From: Solanum dulcamara
Lineage: Eukaryota; Streptophyta; Magnoliopsida; Solanales; Solanaceae
Length of the DNA: 64,000 bases
Assembly: GCF_947179165.1 (NCBI RefSeq)
Contig: NC_077247.1
Coordinates: 17,281,501-17,345,500, forward strand
Reading direction: 5' to 3'
Each line of letters starts with the position of its first letter. Position 1 is the first letter of the stretch. Positions 11,783-23,227 of this stretch are shown piece by piece. Below the pieces are notes generated by a model. The model was not told the origin of the DNA and made no database searches. It saw nothing but the letters and a program-made list of their open reading frames with translations. The position numbers and the translations under genes were made by a program.

Positions 11783-14000
11783 TGTAATGACTCATTTCTG
11801 TGCTTTTGCAATTTTTTTTATCATTTTACTTCTTCCCGTAGCTTCTTTATAGCTCTTATGTGATGCTAGGATGGGTGGCATGCTCCTCGAGGTGATTGGG
11901 TGAGTTTGGTGCGTGTTTTTCCCTTTTTAGAGGTTTAAAGTAAAAATGAGTTGACTTTAGTCAACATCCGGATATTCGATCGTCGTATGAAAATTCTTCA
12001 GCCCCATCAGTTCCATAAGGTCCATTTTGGTCTAGAAGGAAGGTTGGTTCAGGTTTTTGAGTCTTCATTTTGAGTTTATGTGGTTTTTCCATTTTGACTT
12101 TAACTTTTGACCAAGTTTGACCTCGGACCACATTTTGAGTAAATGCGCTCAGATGAAAATTTTGTTAACGCGATTAGCTATAAAATGTCGAGTTTGGTCT
12201 AGAACGACCTTTAGTTTGGTGCTCGAGGTGCTCGAGATGAGCTTTTGGCCGTTTTGACGTCTTATGTGTTCTTCTTTGAAAGTGTTGATTTCGGTCAAAA
12301 TTTCGACAAGAAGACCTCCATTGGCCATTTTGTTAATTCTGTTGAGTCCAGAATGTCGTTTTCAGCTGGGTAGTATAGTCCATTTGCATTGGAGGGGTTC
12401 TGAAAGAGTTTCGAGCCCCAATCAGGGTACTTTTCCCCCTTAGTGAGTTGCTAGTGTTCAGCTGCAGGTGCAGCTGAAATTCCATCTCCATGATTGCGGG
12501 CCCTTAGCCGTATTCACAGATGTTTGGAAACCTGTGCTCTGCATTCACGGAAGGACCACCGCGTTCGCAGAGAAAGGCAAAGTTTTGCGTTTGCGGGCTA
12601 GCCTCCATGTTTGCGAAGAATAAGTTGGTTGACCTCCGCATTCGCGAAGGCCAAAATTCCTAGCATCAGTGGTCCTTAAGACCTGTTTTTAGCTTCTTCT
12701 ACTTCTTCATTTCCAAATCAATCAAAACACAATTTGAGAGCAATTCTTGACCATTTTTAATCATTTTTTTTCTTTGTATTGGAGACTCACGGAGACGTTC
12801 CAAAACTTTTTCTCATCTTAGAAACCATGTAAGTCTAGTGTAATTGCAGTGAATTCTTTGTTTTTTGATCATTCTAGGGCTTGATTTTGGTGGAGTTGAT
12901 TTGAGCCCTTTCATTGCTCGGAATGTGCCCATTTTTAAGGTCCAAGTTTATTGAGCTATTTGGGACCTTGAGACAGAGTTGGTTTTTTGATTTTGTACGC
13001 GAGTTCTAATGTCGAATTTTGACCCAATTTTGGTTTCTTTTTTATTTAAGGTAATATGGGTATTGTTGCCTTTGTTTTGATGTGTTCTCTGATAATTTGA
13101 TAGAGTGGCATCATTTGGAGGAAGCCCAAACAGAAAAAGCTCCGATTTAGCGGTTTGTGTGCGGTTTCGTCCTTGAGGTAGGCTATGGTTTCTATCTTTT
13201 AGAGTTGGATCAGTTAGAATTTGTATATTATGAGTAGTAACGTATGCTTATATTAATAAATTTAGGTGTTGATATCCTTCTTAGAAAAATAGGAGTTGAT
13301 GGTCATCGTAAGTATTTAGTTTGGATCTTAGCCGTTGAAGTTGTAGCTTAAATGCTTTCTTATCTTGTTTGTATCTCTGAGTATCCTTATAACTTGCTTA
13401 TAGGTGATTTGAAATTAGGATGCTGCTCGCCTGACTTGGTTGATTACATTTCCCTTTATGGAGTATTTTCGGCTTATGCTTGTGCCTTACTTTCTTATGA
13501 TATTGAAATATTGGGCCTGAGGTTCTGCTTTTGGTACATCGGAGTTTCAGATTAGTGAATTGATGCCCTTGGCTAGATTTTCCCCCGGCTTTGAGTGATA
13601 CATGATTATTGATATTCTACTTGCCTAAGTTGCTTCACTGATGTTTAAGATCATTTCAATGGATGAATAAATGAACATACTGGGCTTTTCGGTAAGTGAA
13701 TAAATTTAAGGATTTGAAAATACTGGTAATCTCATTGGTTATGACACTTCATGTTTTTGATGAGTTTGAGGTATGATTTCGGGTGGTCATTTTACTAACC
13801 TTGGGCTACAGTAGTATATTCACTTTTGATAAGATCGAGAGTTATTCCAGGAGCTGCATAATATTTTTGGAGATTATTGTTACATCTTTGCTTTGTTATA
13901 TATGCATGCTCTTCCAGTATTCTGTGAGTTGAGGCAATTGTTATGGTTACCTATTGTTGTTGGATTTATTTAGCCTTTGTATGTTCTCCCCATACCCCGA
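11783..14000 (+). mobile_element. 5' LTR of element 2
   Basis: It begins TGTAATGACTCATTTCTG and aligns with the 3' LTR at 18442. Shared blocks include TTTTATCATTTTAC, GGTTTAAAGT, GAGTTGACTTTAG and TCCATTTTGGTCTAGAA. A CG-rich array lies at about 12480-12660 and a TATA-like region downstream. The LTR end and primer site cannot be recognised, so the 3' boundary is placed loosely before the gag start at 14119. The five bases before it are TGGAG; the matching flank on the far side was lost when element D inserted. Confidence 0.65.
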
Positions 14001-14118
14001 TACATCCGTAATTGTAGTCTATGACTTATGTTATTATTCATATCATCATGCTGCTTATATATATTTACTCTTTCTTAGCTCGGTTGACCTCTAAATTCAA
14101 TTTATTTCACTCTTTCTT

Positions 14119-14990
14119 AGATGGTAAGGAAGATATCTACCCATGTGCCTACAGATTTAACCCCATCTCGGGTTGGTGGATTCCCACAGAGTTGATTACA
14201 CTAATTTCTAACTGGATGGGCCACTAAAGTAGTGGTAGAGATCCTATCTTAGTTGCAGACCCACGGGATTGCCACTGATGACATGGACTCAGTTCTCTGA
14301 GGCATTCTTAGAGAAGTATGTACCCCCACAGTTTGAAGGAGAGGCTGAGCAATGAGTTAACGATGTTGGTCCAGGGATAGATGACGTTCATAGAGTATGA
14401 GTCTCGATTCCATGAGCTATCCAAGCATGTTACTATGATTATGCTGGCAGATGAAGAGCGGGTGCGTCGTTTTGTCAATGGGTTATTAATTCCTTTGAGG
14501 TTAGCTACAAATCAGATGGTTGCATCGGGCTATTTGTTCTTGCAGATAGTAGATCATGCCCAAACAATTGAGGTTATTCGTCGTGAGCCTACGGAGGTTA
14601 CGAAAAGAGAACTCATTGTCAGGGCAGTTTTGATGGACGCCAGTCACATGGTAAGGGTTCTTTTGGCAGAAGTTATCCACTGCAGTATCCACCTAGCAGG
14701 CCAGTTTAGGCAGCCTTTCAGCTTATTGATGGTGGATCAATTGGTATTAGTGGTCTGAAAAGCCAAACGTCAGTCAGTCTTCTCGAGGTTAGACTTCTAG
14801 ATATTCTGGTTGTGTTGTCCATTCAGGTTTGGTTGGAACATCACAGGTAGGTTCTTTTATAGGGCTATTCTATGGGTGTGGCGTGATATGCCACTTTTTT
14901 TTGGAAGTGCCTAACAATCATCCATCGTAGATGCCAGAGTCAGCAGGGTCCACTAGGTCAATAGGTTCAGGCCTCCAGGCCCCAATTCTG
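14119..14990 (+). pseudogene. gag: Decayed Gag of element 2
   Basis: The ATG near 14119 opens with MVRKISTHVPTD, a gypsy Gag N-terminus. The core is found at 14381-14758 (FIEYESRFHELSKHVTM, then EERVRRFVNGL, LFLQIVDHAQTIE), a Gag signature shared with element 1. The open part is only 125 codons; a zinc-knuckle position near 14870 keeps some cysteines (CGVICHFF) but not the CCHC spacing. Stops and frameshifts separate the pieces. It is followed by protease and RT remnants in the usual chromovirus order. Confidence 0.75.
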
Positions 14991-15149
14991 CCACCCAAAG
15001 AGGGTGCACAGGGTGGCAGAGGTAATTCTCAAGGTACTAAGGGTGGTCCCTAGGCAGGCTCGACAGGTGGCAGAGGTGGATGCTGCCACATTTATGCTTT
15101 TTTGGGTAGGCCATAGGCGGAGGCATCAGATATCGTCATCACAGGTACA

Positions 15150-16850
15150 ATCTTCGTCTCTCATCAACTTGCCTATTCGTTATTTGATTGGGATTCTACT
15201 TACTCATATATGTCTGCTCATTATGCTACTTGATGGGATATTTTGTGTGAGCTATTACTTGTTCCTATGCATGTAGCTACCCTCATAGGTGATTTTTTAG
15301 GACGGACTTGATTGTGTTGGATATGGTAGACTTTGACTTGATTCTAGGCATGAATTAGTTGTCTACTTATCATGAGGTTTTGGATTGCTTCTCCAAGATC
15401 GTTACCTTTTGTATGCCCGATATTCCTCTTATTTTGTGAGCAAGTCCAGCTAGTCATGTGTTGTTTGGTATGGTCTCCTTCCTCAAGGCTCAGCGGTTAG
15501 TGGGAAATGGGTGTCTAGCCTATCTTGCTTATGTACGTGACACTAGTGCTGACACTCCTTATGTTGATTCTGTTCCAATGGTTCGAGAGTTCCCTGATGT
15601 TTGTCCCATCGATCTACCTGGTCTTCCTCCTGAATGTGACATTGATTTCGGCATTGATGTTGAGTCGGGTACATAACTAATCTCTATTCCATTGTACTGG
15701 ATGGCTCCAGTTGAGTTGAGGGAGCTTAAGGTACATCTCCAGGATCTCTAATGGTACCCTGCGTATGTGTATTGATTATAAACAGCTGAATAAGGTGACC
15801 ATAAAGAACATATACCTAATGTCGCGTATGGATGACTTATTTGACCAGCTCCAGGGTGCAGCAGTTTTCTCTAAGATAGACTTGAGATCGAGGTATCACT
15901 AGTTGAGGATTAGGAAGGAAGATATCCCTAAGACTACTTTTAGGACTCAATACAACCACTATGAATTCTAGTAATGTCTTTTGGGTTAACAAATGCCCCG
16001 CAACATTCATAGACTTGATGAATCATGTTTCAAACCCTACTTGGAATCCTTTGTTATTATATTCATCGCTGGCTTCCTGGTCTACTCCGGGAGCAGAGAG
16101 CAGCATTTGAGGATAGTACTTTAGACCTTGCGAGATCAGCAGTTGTATGCCAAATTTACTAAGTATGAGTTTTGGCTTATGTCAGTGGCATTCTTGGGCA
16201 CGTGGTGTCCAATGATGGTACTATGGTAGATCCAGCGAAGATAGCAGCAGTTCGTGATTGGCTAGGCCCGCTTCTCTTATCTAGGTTCGCAGTTTCATCA
16301 AGTTGGCAAGATATTACGGATAATTTGTGAAGGGGTTCTCTCCTATTGCAACTTCTTTGACAAATTGACTCAGAATAATGTTCCTTTCCATTGGTATTAC
16401 GAGTGTGAGGCGAGCTTACTAAAACTCAAGGCTTTGTTGACTTCAACTCTGATTCTTACTCTTCCTATTGAGGGCCAGGGATTTACAATGTATTGTGATG
16501 CTTTAGGTGTTGGCTTGGGTTGCATTTTGATATAAGAGGGTAGAGTTATTACATTTGCTTCTAGACAACTGAAGGTGCATGAGCGGAACTATCCCACACA
16601 TGATTTGGAGTTGGCAGCAATAGTCTTCATATTGGAGATTTGGATGCATTACATGTATGGTGTCCATTGTGAGATCTATACTAACCACCATAGTCTTCAG
16701 TACATCTTCAGCCAGAAAGACCTTAATCTGAGACAGCGCAAGTGGTTGGAGTAAATGAAGGACTATGATTTCACTATTCTCTATCATTCGAGCAAGGCAA
16801 AGGTTATAACAGATGCTTTGAGTTGAAAGGCAGTGAGTATGGGGAGTTTG
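15150..16850 (+). pseudogene. pol: Protease, RT and RNase H remnants of element 2
   Basis: The protease end is readable as VDFDLILGMN near 15328. RT begins with SVPMVREFPDV and CDIDFGIDV (15560-15676), then SIPLYWMAP and [12 protein letters not shown] near 15975. At the catalytic site the expected FIDD reads FIAG near 16063, so both metal-binding Asp residues are lost. RNase H is seen at 16490-16830 ([33 protein letters not shown], then DALS near 16811). Frameshifts occur near 15750, 15960 and 16190. The segment is a dead copy, related to element 1 but distinct. Confidence 0.75.
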
Positions 16851-16999
16851 GCATTTTTATCAGTTGAGGAGCAGCCTTTAGCTTTGGAAATTCATTCCTT
16901 AGCTAACCAGATGGTTTATCTTGATATTTCTAAGCCACATAGGTTACTTGCTTATGTAGAGGCTACGTTCTTCTTGATGAGCAGATTAAGCACAGTAGT

Positions 17000-18420
17000 T
17001 TGATGACTTATAGCTGACGGTGATTCGTGATAAGGCGCTCAATGGGGAGGCTAGGAAGGCGACCTTAGATTCGGAGGGCATTTTGAGGATTGAGGGTCGT
17101 AGCTGTGTTCCTAAAGTTGGAGATTTGGTTAGGATAATTCTTGAGGAGGCCAATTATTCTAGATATTCCATTCATCCCGATGCGGCAAAGATGTATCGTG
17201 ACCTACAACAGCATTACTAGTAGTGTAGAATAAAGCACGACATTTTAGCTCTTGTAGCTAGGTGCTTGAACTGTCAGCAAGTTAGATTAAAGCATCAGAG
17301 GCCGGGTGGTTTGACCCAGTGGTTGCCTATATCAAAGTGGGAGTGGGAGCGGATAGTTTTTGTAGTGGGTTTACTATGTACCTCCTAGGGTGTTGATTCT
17401 ATTTGGGTCATCTAGATCGATTGACCAAGTCTTCTCACTTCTTACCAATTCAGACTACCTATACTTTAGAGAGGTTGGCTTAGATTTACATCAAAGAGAT
17501 GGTCTGATTGCATGGAGTTTCGATATCTGTCATTTTAGATAGTGGTACTTATTTCACTTTCCATTTTTGGAGATCTATTCAAAGAGATTTGGGCACCCAA
17601 GTTGGGCTTAGCACAGCATTCCACACCCAGACTGATGGAGACAGGACTATTCATGTCTTGGAGGACATGCTACGGGCCTGTGCTATTGAGTTTGGGGGGG
17701 TGGGATCAGTCTTTGGCATTGGCAGAGTTTGCATATAATAATAACTACCATTCGAGCATCGAGATAGATCTTTTTGAGGCATTGTATGGTAAGAGGTATC
17801 GTTCCCCAGTAGATTGGTTTGGTGCTTTTGAGGTTAGGCTTTGGGGTACTGATTTGCTACGTGATTCGATGGATAAAGTTCATATGATCTAGGAGAGACT
17901 CCCTTACTTCCCAGAGTAGGTAGAAGAGCTATGTTGATCGGAGAATTTGACCTTTGGAGTACATGGTTGGAGATCGGGTATTTCTATGAGTGTCTTCCAT
18001 AAATGGTGTGATGAGATTGGGGAGGAGGGGTAAGCTTAACCCCAGGTTCATCGGCCCTTCTAAAATCCTAAGGCGGATATGAGAGGTAGCTTATGAGTTA
18101 GCCTTGCCCCCAGTACTTTTAGGTGTTCATCCTATATTCCATGTTTCCATGCTGCGGCGATATGTTTCAGATGAGTCTCATGTGCTTCATTAAGATTCAT
18201 TTTAGCTTGATGAGCCCTTATCTTTAGAGGAAGATAATATGGCTATTTTAGATATAAAGGTTAGGAAGCTGAGGTTTAGGGAGATCCCATCAGTGAAATT
18301 TCACTGGAAGCATCATTCGATTGAAGAGGCTACGTGGGAGACCGAGCGGAACATACAGACTCAATATCCTCCCTTTTTAAGACATCAGGTATCTTTTCTT
18401 TCTTGACTCTCGAGGACGAA
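17000..18420 (+). pseudogene. int: Integrase and chromodomain-like tail of element 2
   Basis: The HHCC finger lies at 17140-17290 (YSIHPDAAKMYRDL, then CLNCQQV). The core has DSIWVI near 17396, the second Asp in a mutated ISVILDSG near 17525, and the third block near 17620-17680. There, DGQAER has lost three codons (DGDRTIH), removing the catalytic Glu. The tail begins with the motif for a C-terminal barrel near 18040 and a chromodomain-like ending (RKLRFREIPSVKFHWKHHS near 18270). A CTCTCGAGGACGAAAGTCC spacer then leads to the 3' LTR. Confidence 0.75.
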
Positions 18421-18441
18421 AGTCCTTTTAGTAGTGGATGT

Positions 18442-18892
18442 TGCAATCACTTCCAAGGTCATTTTCGTGCTTTTGTTTATTTTTATCATTTTACCCCTTC
18501 TCATAGCTTTTTTATAGCTTTTATGTGAAACTGGGATGGGTAGAATGCTAATAAAGTTGGTTGGATGAGGTTGGTGCAAGTTTTTCCCTTTTTAAAGGTT
18601 TAAAGTGAAAAGAGTTGACTTTAGGCAACATCTGGAGATTCAATCATTGTATGGGAATTCCAACGGTCCCATCAGCTTCGAAAGCTCCATTTTGGTCTAG
18701 AAAGAAGGTTGGTTTGAGTTTTAGAGTCATCATTTTGAGTTTGTGTGGTTTAACCATTTTAACTTTAAGCTTTGGGGAAGTGTGACTTCGGTCAACATTT
18801 TGAGTAAACGCTCTCGGATGAAATTTTTGTTAGTGCAGTTAGGAATGAAACACTAAGTTTGGTCTAGACCAACCTTTGAATCAGTTCTTGAA
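18442..18892 (+). mobile_element. 3' LTR of element 2, interrupted
   Basis: It starts TGCAATCACTTCC (mutated TGTAATGAC) and follows the 5' LTR at 11783 for about 450 bases. It is cut at TTGAA/TGTAATGACCCTCGAGG, where the LTR of element D begins. The rest of this LTR is not seen in the window. Element 2 was therefore already in place when D inserted. Confidence 0.7.
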
Positions 18893-21800
18893 TGTAATGA
18901 CCCTCGAGGTCCTTTTTATCTTTTTCTAATATTTTCAGCATTTAGAGCTTTCATGTAACAACCCCAAGCGATTTATTGTGTCCCCTGGTCATTTGTTTTT
19001 GGGTTTTATGCCCGTTTCCCTGTTTTGGAGCCCTTGGAGTTTGAATTATTAACGTTAGTCAAAAATTCTAGGAAGACGACCTCAGAATGAAATTTTGATT
19101 ATTCCATTAGCTCCAAAATAGTCAATTTAGGCTAGTAGCATATTCAGCTCGAGTTTCGAGCCTTTCGGTGCGAGTTTGAGCCTTCAGGCACTTTAGTCTT
19201 TAAACTTTAGTGTAGGTTTGACTTTTTTCAATAATCTTGGAAAATATGCTCAGATTGAAATTTCATCAGCGCAGTTAGTTCTGAAATATCGAGTTTGGTC
19301 TAGAATGACCCTTCATGTGGGTCCCGAAGCTTCTAGTCTCTTTCTAAGCCTCCTTGTAGAATTAGCAAAAAAAGGTGCTTAGGTTTGGGACCCACTTTTT
19401 GTCAAGACGTCCTCAGATTGGAATTTGACCTGCATAGTTGAGTTTGGAACGTCGAATTTAGTAGGGTAGCATAGTCTGCACGCACGGGGGTTTCGAATGA
19501 ATCTCAGGCACCCCATCGAGATATTCCAAAGTTGGGCAAACCAATTAATGTGCACCAACTGGTGCTGCTGGTTTTGCTTATCGCGTTTCTAGGACAACGA
19601 TCGTGAAGGCTTAGAACCTAGACCTCCGCGATTGTGAGGCTTATGGCCGCGTTCAAGATGACGTAGGTACCTTAGCCTCCGCGATCGCATGAGCCTGGCT
19701 ACGATCGAGGTTCTTTGGTTTTCCTAACCTTTGCGATCGCGAGGTTCAAGGTTGCGATCCTCATGCATTATTTTCTCTGGTCTTTTAATTTAAGACTAGA
19801 TGAAAACCAACCCTGACCCGTAATTTCCTCTATCAAATTTGGGCGCTAGGGAGCTCCATTTTTGGCGATTCCAAGTGCGTTGGGTTCATAGGAGTCGTGG
19901 GTAAGTGTTGGTATGTTTGGGGAAGCATGTGAGGCGATGGTTTGAGGTAATTTCCTTCGCAAAGGGGATGCCCTAACTTAGCTTTAAAGTTTAATGGTGA
20001 ATTTATTATTGGGTTGATTTCTTCTAATTTGAGCATCAATTTGTGACCCATTGTGGGGGTACAATCTCTATAATGCGTTTAGAACCTTTTTACGGAGTTG
20101 ATTTCAAGATTCCCATCGTGGGTCACTCAATCCCGTTTTTGACCCAATTTTGGATCCATCTCTGAAAATGCGATTTTAGTGTCAAAACGTTCGTATTGAT
20201 GAGACGATCAATATTTTGATAGTGTGAAGGCATTTGGAGGCAATTTTTGTGCGGAAAGCTACCGAGTAGTGGACATGGAGCGCGCGTGTTTGGATTCCAG
20301 GTAGGCTACTGTCTTCATTCCTTTGATTGAGCTTCATGAGGTATTGTTTAGTATAAATTGCTTGTGGTTTGGATTGTATATGAAGGGTTAAGTCTGAACC
20401 CTTGTTTCCGACTTCTTTGTCCCGGTATGAACCTTAGGCTAGGTTTCCTTTATGAGACCTTTAATTTAGTTGGTAAAATTATTGATTATGCCTTAGTTTG
20501 GCCTTGATTAGCCTATTTTAGGTGGCTAGTTCGATGTTTATGGTGGTTGGAAGAATTGTGACTTAGAATTGAGTTTGGGTTGACCCTTAGTTGATGTAGC
20601 TGTTGTTGGTGGGAATTTCTGAGAATTAGTGTCCTTCACTATTGTAGAACCTATTTTAGAGCCTTGGTGTAGTGGTTTTTACCTAGTTAGGCTTGTCAAT
20701 TACTGTTGGGCTCTATTTCTAGATTTAGAGTTAGAATCCTCTATATTTTCCTTTTTGCCATTTGTCGGGGCTAGCTGTGTTTGTACTCTCAGGGTTGTAC
20801 TTTAGTTGGATCTGAAGGTATTTATTGACTAGCTGAGCACCTGTTTCTTGATATCATCTTCGTTGTTACCCAGTTAGAATTGAGCTCCCTTTTATGCCTT
20901 TTTGCCGAGTTAGAGGAGTATATTTAAGCCCTAAGCCTTAGTTAGAGGTCGGTTGTATGTGTTAGTCCTATTTCTATTCTCTAGAGGGTAAGATGATTAC
21001 GGTGTCATTATTGTATATGATTGTGCGTGTTGTTTGAGTGATGGTGATGGCATGCATTGCATTGGAACCTTGTTTTCTCATAAATATAGTCGATCCCGAC
21101 GCATACATTGGTTCTTAGCATTGATTTGAGAAAGTTGGGTTGTAACCCAAACTATTTTATACTAATTTTCTACATAGGGTTCATACTACCTTTATTACCG
21201 CTATTTGCAGTAGTCTGGAGGCATCGAAGATGCATTGATTTTCTTATATTAGTTCAGTCGGAGAGAGTTTCTGACCCTTTTATATTGATTTGACTATTCA
21301 TCTTTGGTCATCGCGATGAAGCGGATTCTAGATAATCATATATACAAATTTATATACATATTGATATAAACCTAAATCGGGACCAATCAAGTATATAGGG
21401 GCGTTCCCGAGCCCCCATGATAATTCCAGAGAGGCGCATGGGTCCTACTTCCTGGCTGGGACTGGATGTAGGTGTATATATGTTGATATGAGGCACTTGG
21501 CACTGATGGTACTACAAGTTTTATTGTACAACTCTCATTTATATATGCATTGTCTATCACCAACATAGTTGTTTGTACGTGTCAGTAGTATGGGATGTCG
21601 TGCAGGTTTACCTATTTGTGAATGAAGCTCCTGGGCATACAGGGGCTCGGGAGGTATTGCCTGACTATTTGTGAACTTGAGGCGGTATAAAGGGTGGTCC
21701 CTTGTTTGAAGGTAGTTACTTCCCTTATTCTTATTCATCTAACTTTTTTGTGCAGGGATTTAGTTGATATGCTCCTTTGGGCCTATGTGATATCTGTGTT

Positions 21801-22489
21801 TACTCTGGTTAGTAGGTTGTCACTTTGTTGTCCTCCTTCATAGCATGTTGTCGTGTTTAGGATCTTGGCTGGCGTCACTAGGTACGTCCTTTGTTTCCTT
21901 GATTGTTTCCTATCTTCTCCCTTCCTTATATCAAATATTTTTTATTGCAGACTTCCGTATTATTCTTATTAGTTACTTGTGATATATACTCCTTGCTTAC
22001 ATATTCTTTATACTTTTTTTATCTTTGGAGCTCAGTCAATCGATGCCTACTGAGTACCACTTGTTGGTACTCATACTACACTTCTGCACCCTGTAGATCA
22101 TAATACGGATTTTCACTACTGATTTGGATATTGTACGGAGCAACTCTTGGATTTTGCAGACTTGGGTGAGCAGTTGGCATTCAGAGTTTCCTATCTCCCT
22201 CTATTTCAGCTTGCATTAACCTTTATTTTGGACTCGGAGACAATTATGTTAATATTATACTTATAAAAGCCTTGTACTTCCTTATTGGTTTAGGTCGACT
22301 ATCGACTAATACCAGGTGTTGGAGGTTATTTTATTTTATTGATCCCATTCTTCTGTTCTTATTATTATTCATTTCTTTCCTTCCTCTTGTGATGGTCCAT
22401 TTCCTATGGTTATGGACTATGGGGTTAGGCTTGCCTACTTGTGGGTTGATAGTAGGTGTCATCATGACTTGGAAAATTGGATCATGACA
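18893..22489 (+). mobile_element. 5' LTR of element D (about 3.6 kb)
   Basis: It starts TGTAATGACCC and ends GGATCATGACA, followed three bases later by a primer-binding site, so orientation and right boundary are firm. It is long for a plant LTR. A CG-rich array of GCGATCGC-like palindromes lies at about 19570-19770, and TTTAATTTAAGAC near 19785 could be the TATA region. Several short open frames inside it have no coding look. The five bases before it are TTGAA; the partner flank is not in the window. Confidence 0.7.
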
Positions 22490-22492
22490 GAT

Positions 22493-22504
22493 TGGTATCA
22501 GAGC
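22493..22504 (+). other. Primer-binding site of element D
   Basis: TGGTATCAGAGC is complementary to the 3' end of initiator methionine tRNA, the usual minus-strand primer of these plant retroelements. It lies three bases after the LTR end. Confidence 0.9.
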
Positions 22505-22693
22505 TCTAGATTTGCCGGTATTGTTGGCACGAGAGCTAATGCCTAGTAGAGTCCTGCGAATAGGTGCAGAGACATTCGTATCTTATCTTCGGGAGGCTAG
22601 AGGGCATTCTTAGGAAATCTGTTCTTGACTCTTTTTCGTGTGCCTTTGTTTCATATGACCTCTAAAATGCTTTTTGAACCTATTCTCTCTTAG

Positions 22694-23227
22694 ATGGATA
22701 GCATGAAGTTTTTGATGGACACAAACAGGATGCCTACTCAAATCCCCATGGCTTTGATGCCTGATCATGACACCGCCGACATTTAGTTGCAGCATGAGAA
22801 TCTGGGGGCAGCCTAGGCTCCGATAGAGTTAGTGGTCACTACGACTCCTCAGGATTCTCTATTGGGGACTTCGAGTCTATTCAAGGATACATCGCAAATT
22901 GGTGTGGTTTTGGATGCATCGAGTGGTTCTCAACCCAAAGTTAGATCTGTAGGTCTTTAATAGGGTTCTTTGATTCCTGAATATGTGGTTGGGTTTCTTG
23001 AGTAGGCCAGGCAGACTCCCACCTTGTTTCCTACTAATCGAGAGCTAATTCAATGGATTATTGGTGGATTGAGCTAGCCCCTCTATTTAGCATCGGAGCA
23101 CTTGACAGTAGTTGAATCTATTTTTCCCCGGGTGGTGATTTATGTCAGGGCCATGGAACATGCGTGAATTAAGACTTACAGAGGTAGCGGTAAGAGGCCT
23201 CACCGTCAGTACAATGGAGATAACATC
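22694..23227 (+). pseudogene. gag: 5' part of Gag of element D, cut by element A
   Basis: The reading begins MDSMKFLMDTNRMPTQ at 22694, about 190 bases after the primer site. It continues with several stops through PTLFPTNRELIQ and VVIYVRAMEHA. It ends after about 530 bases where the LTR of minus-strand element A begins (ACATC/TATCATGACCC). The Gag differs from those of elements B and C. No other part of element D is found further on, so the rest was deleted or lies outside. Confidence 0.55.
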
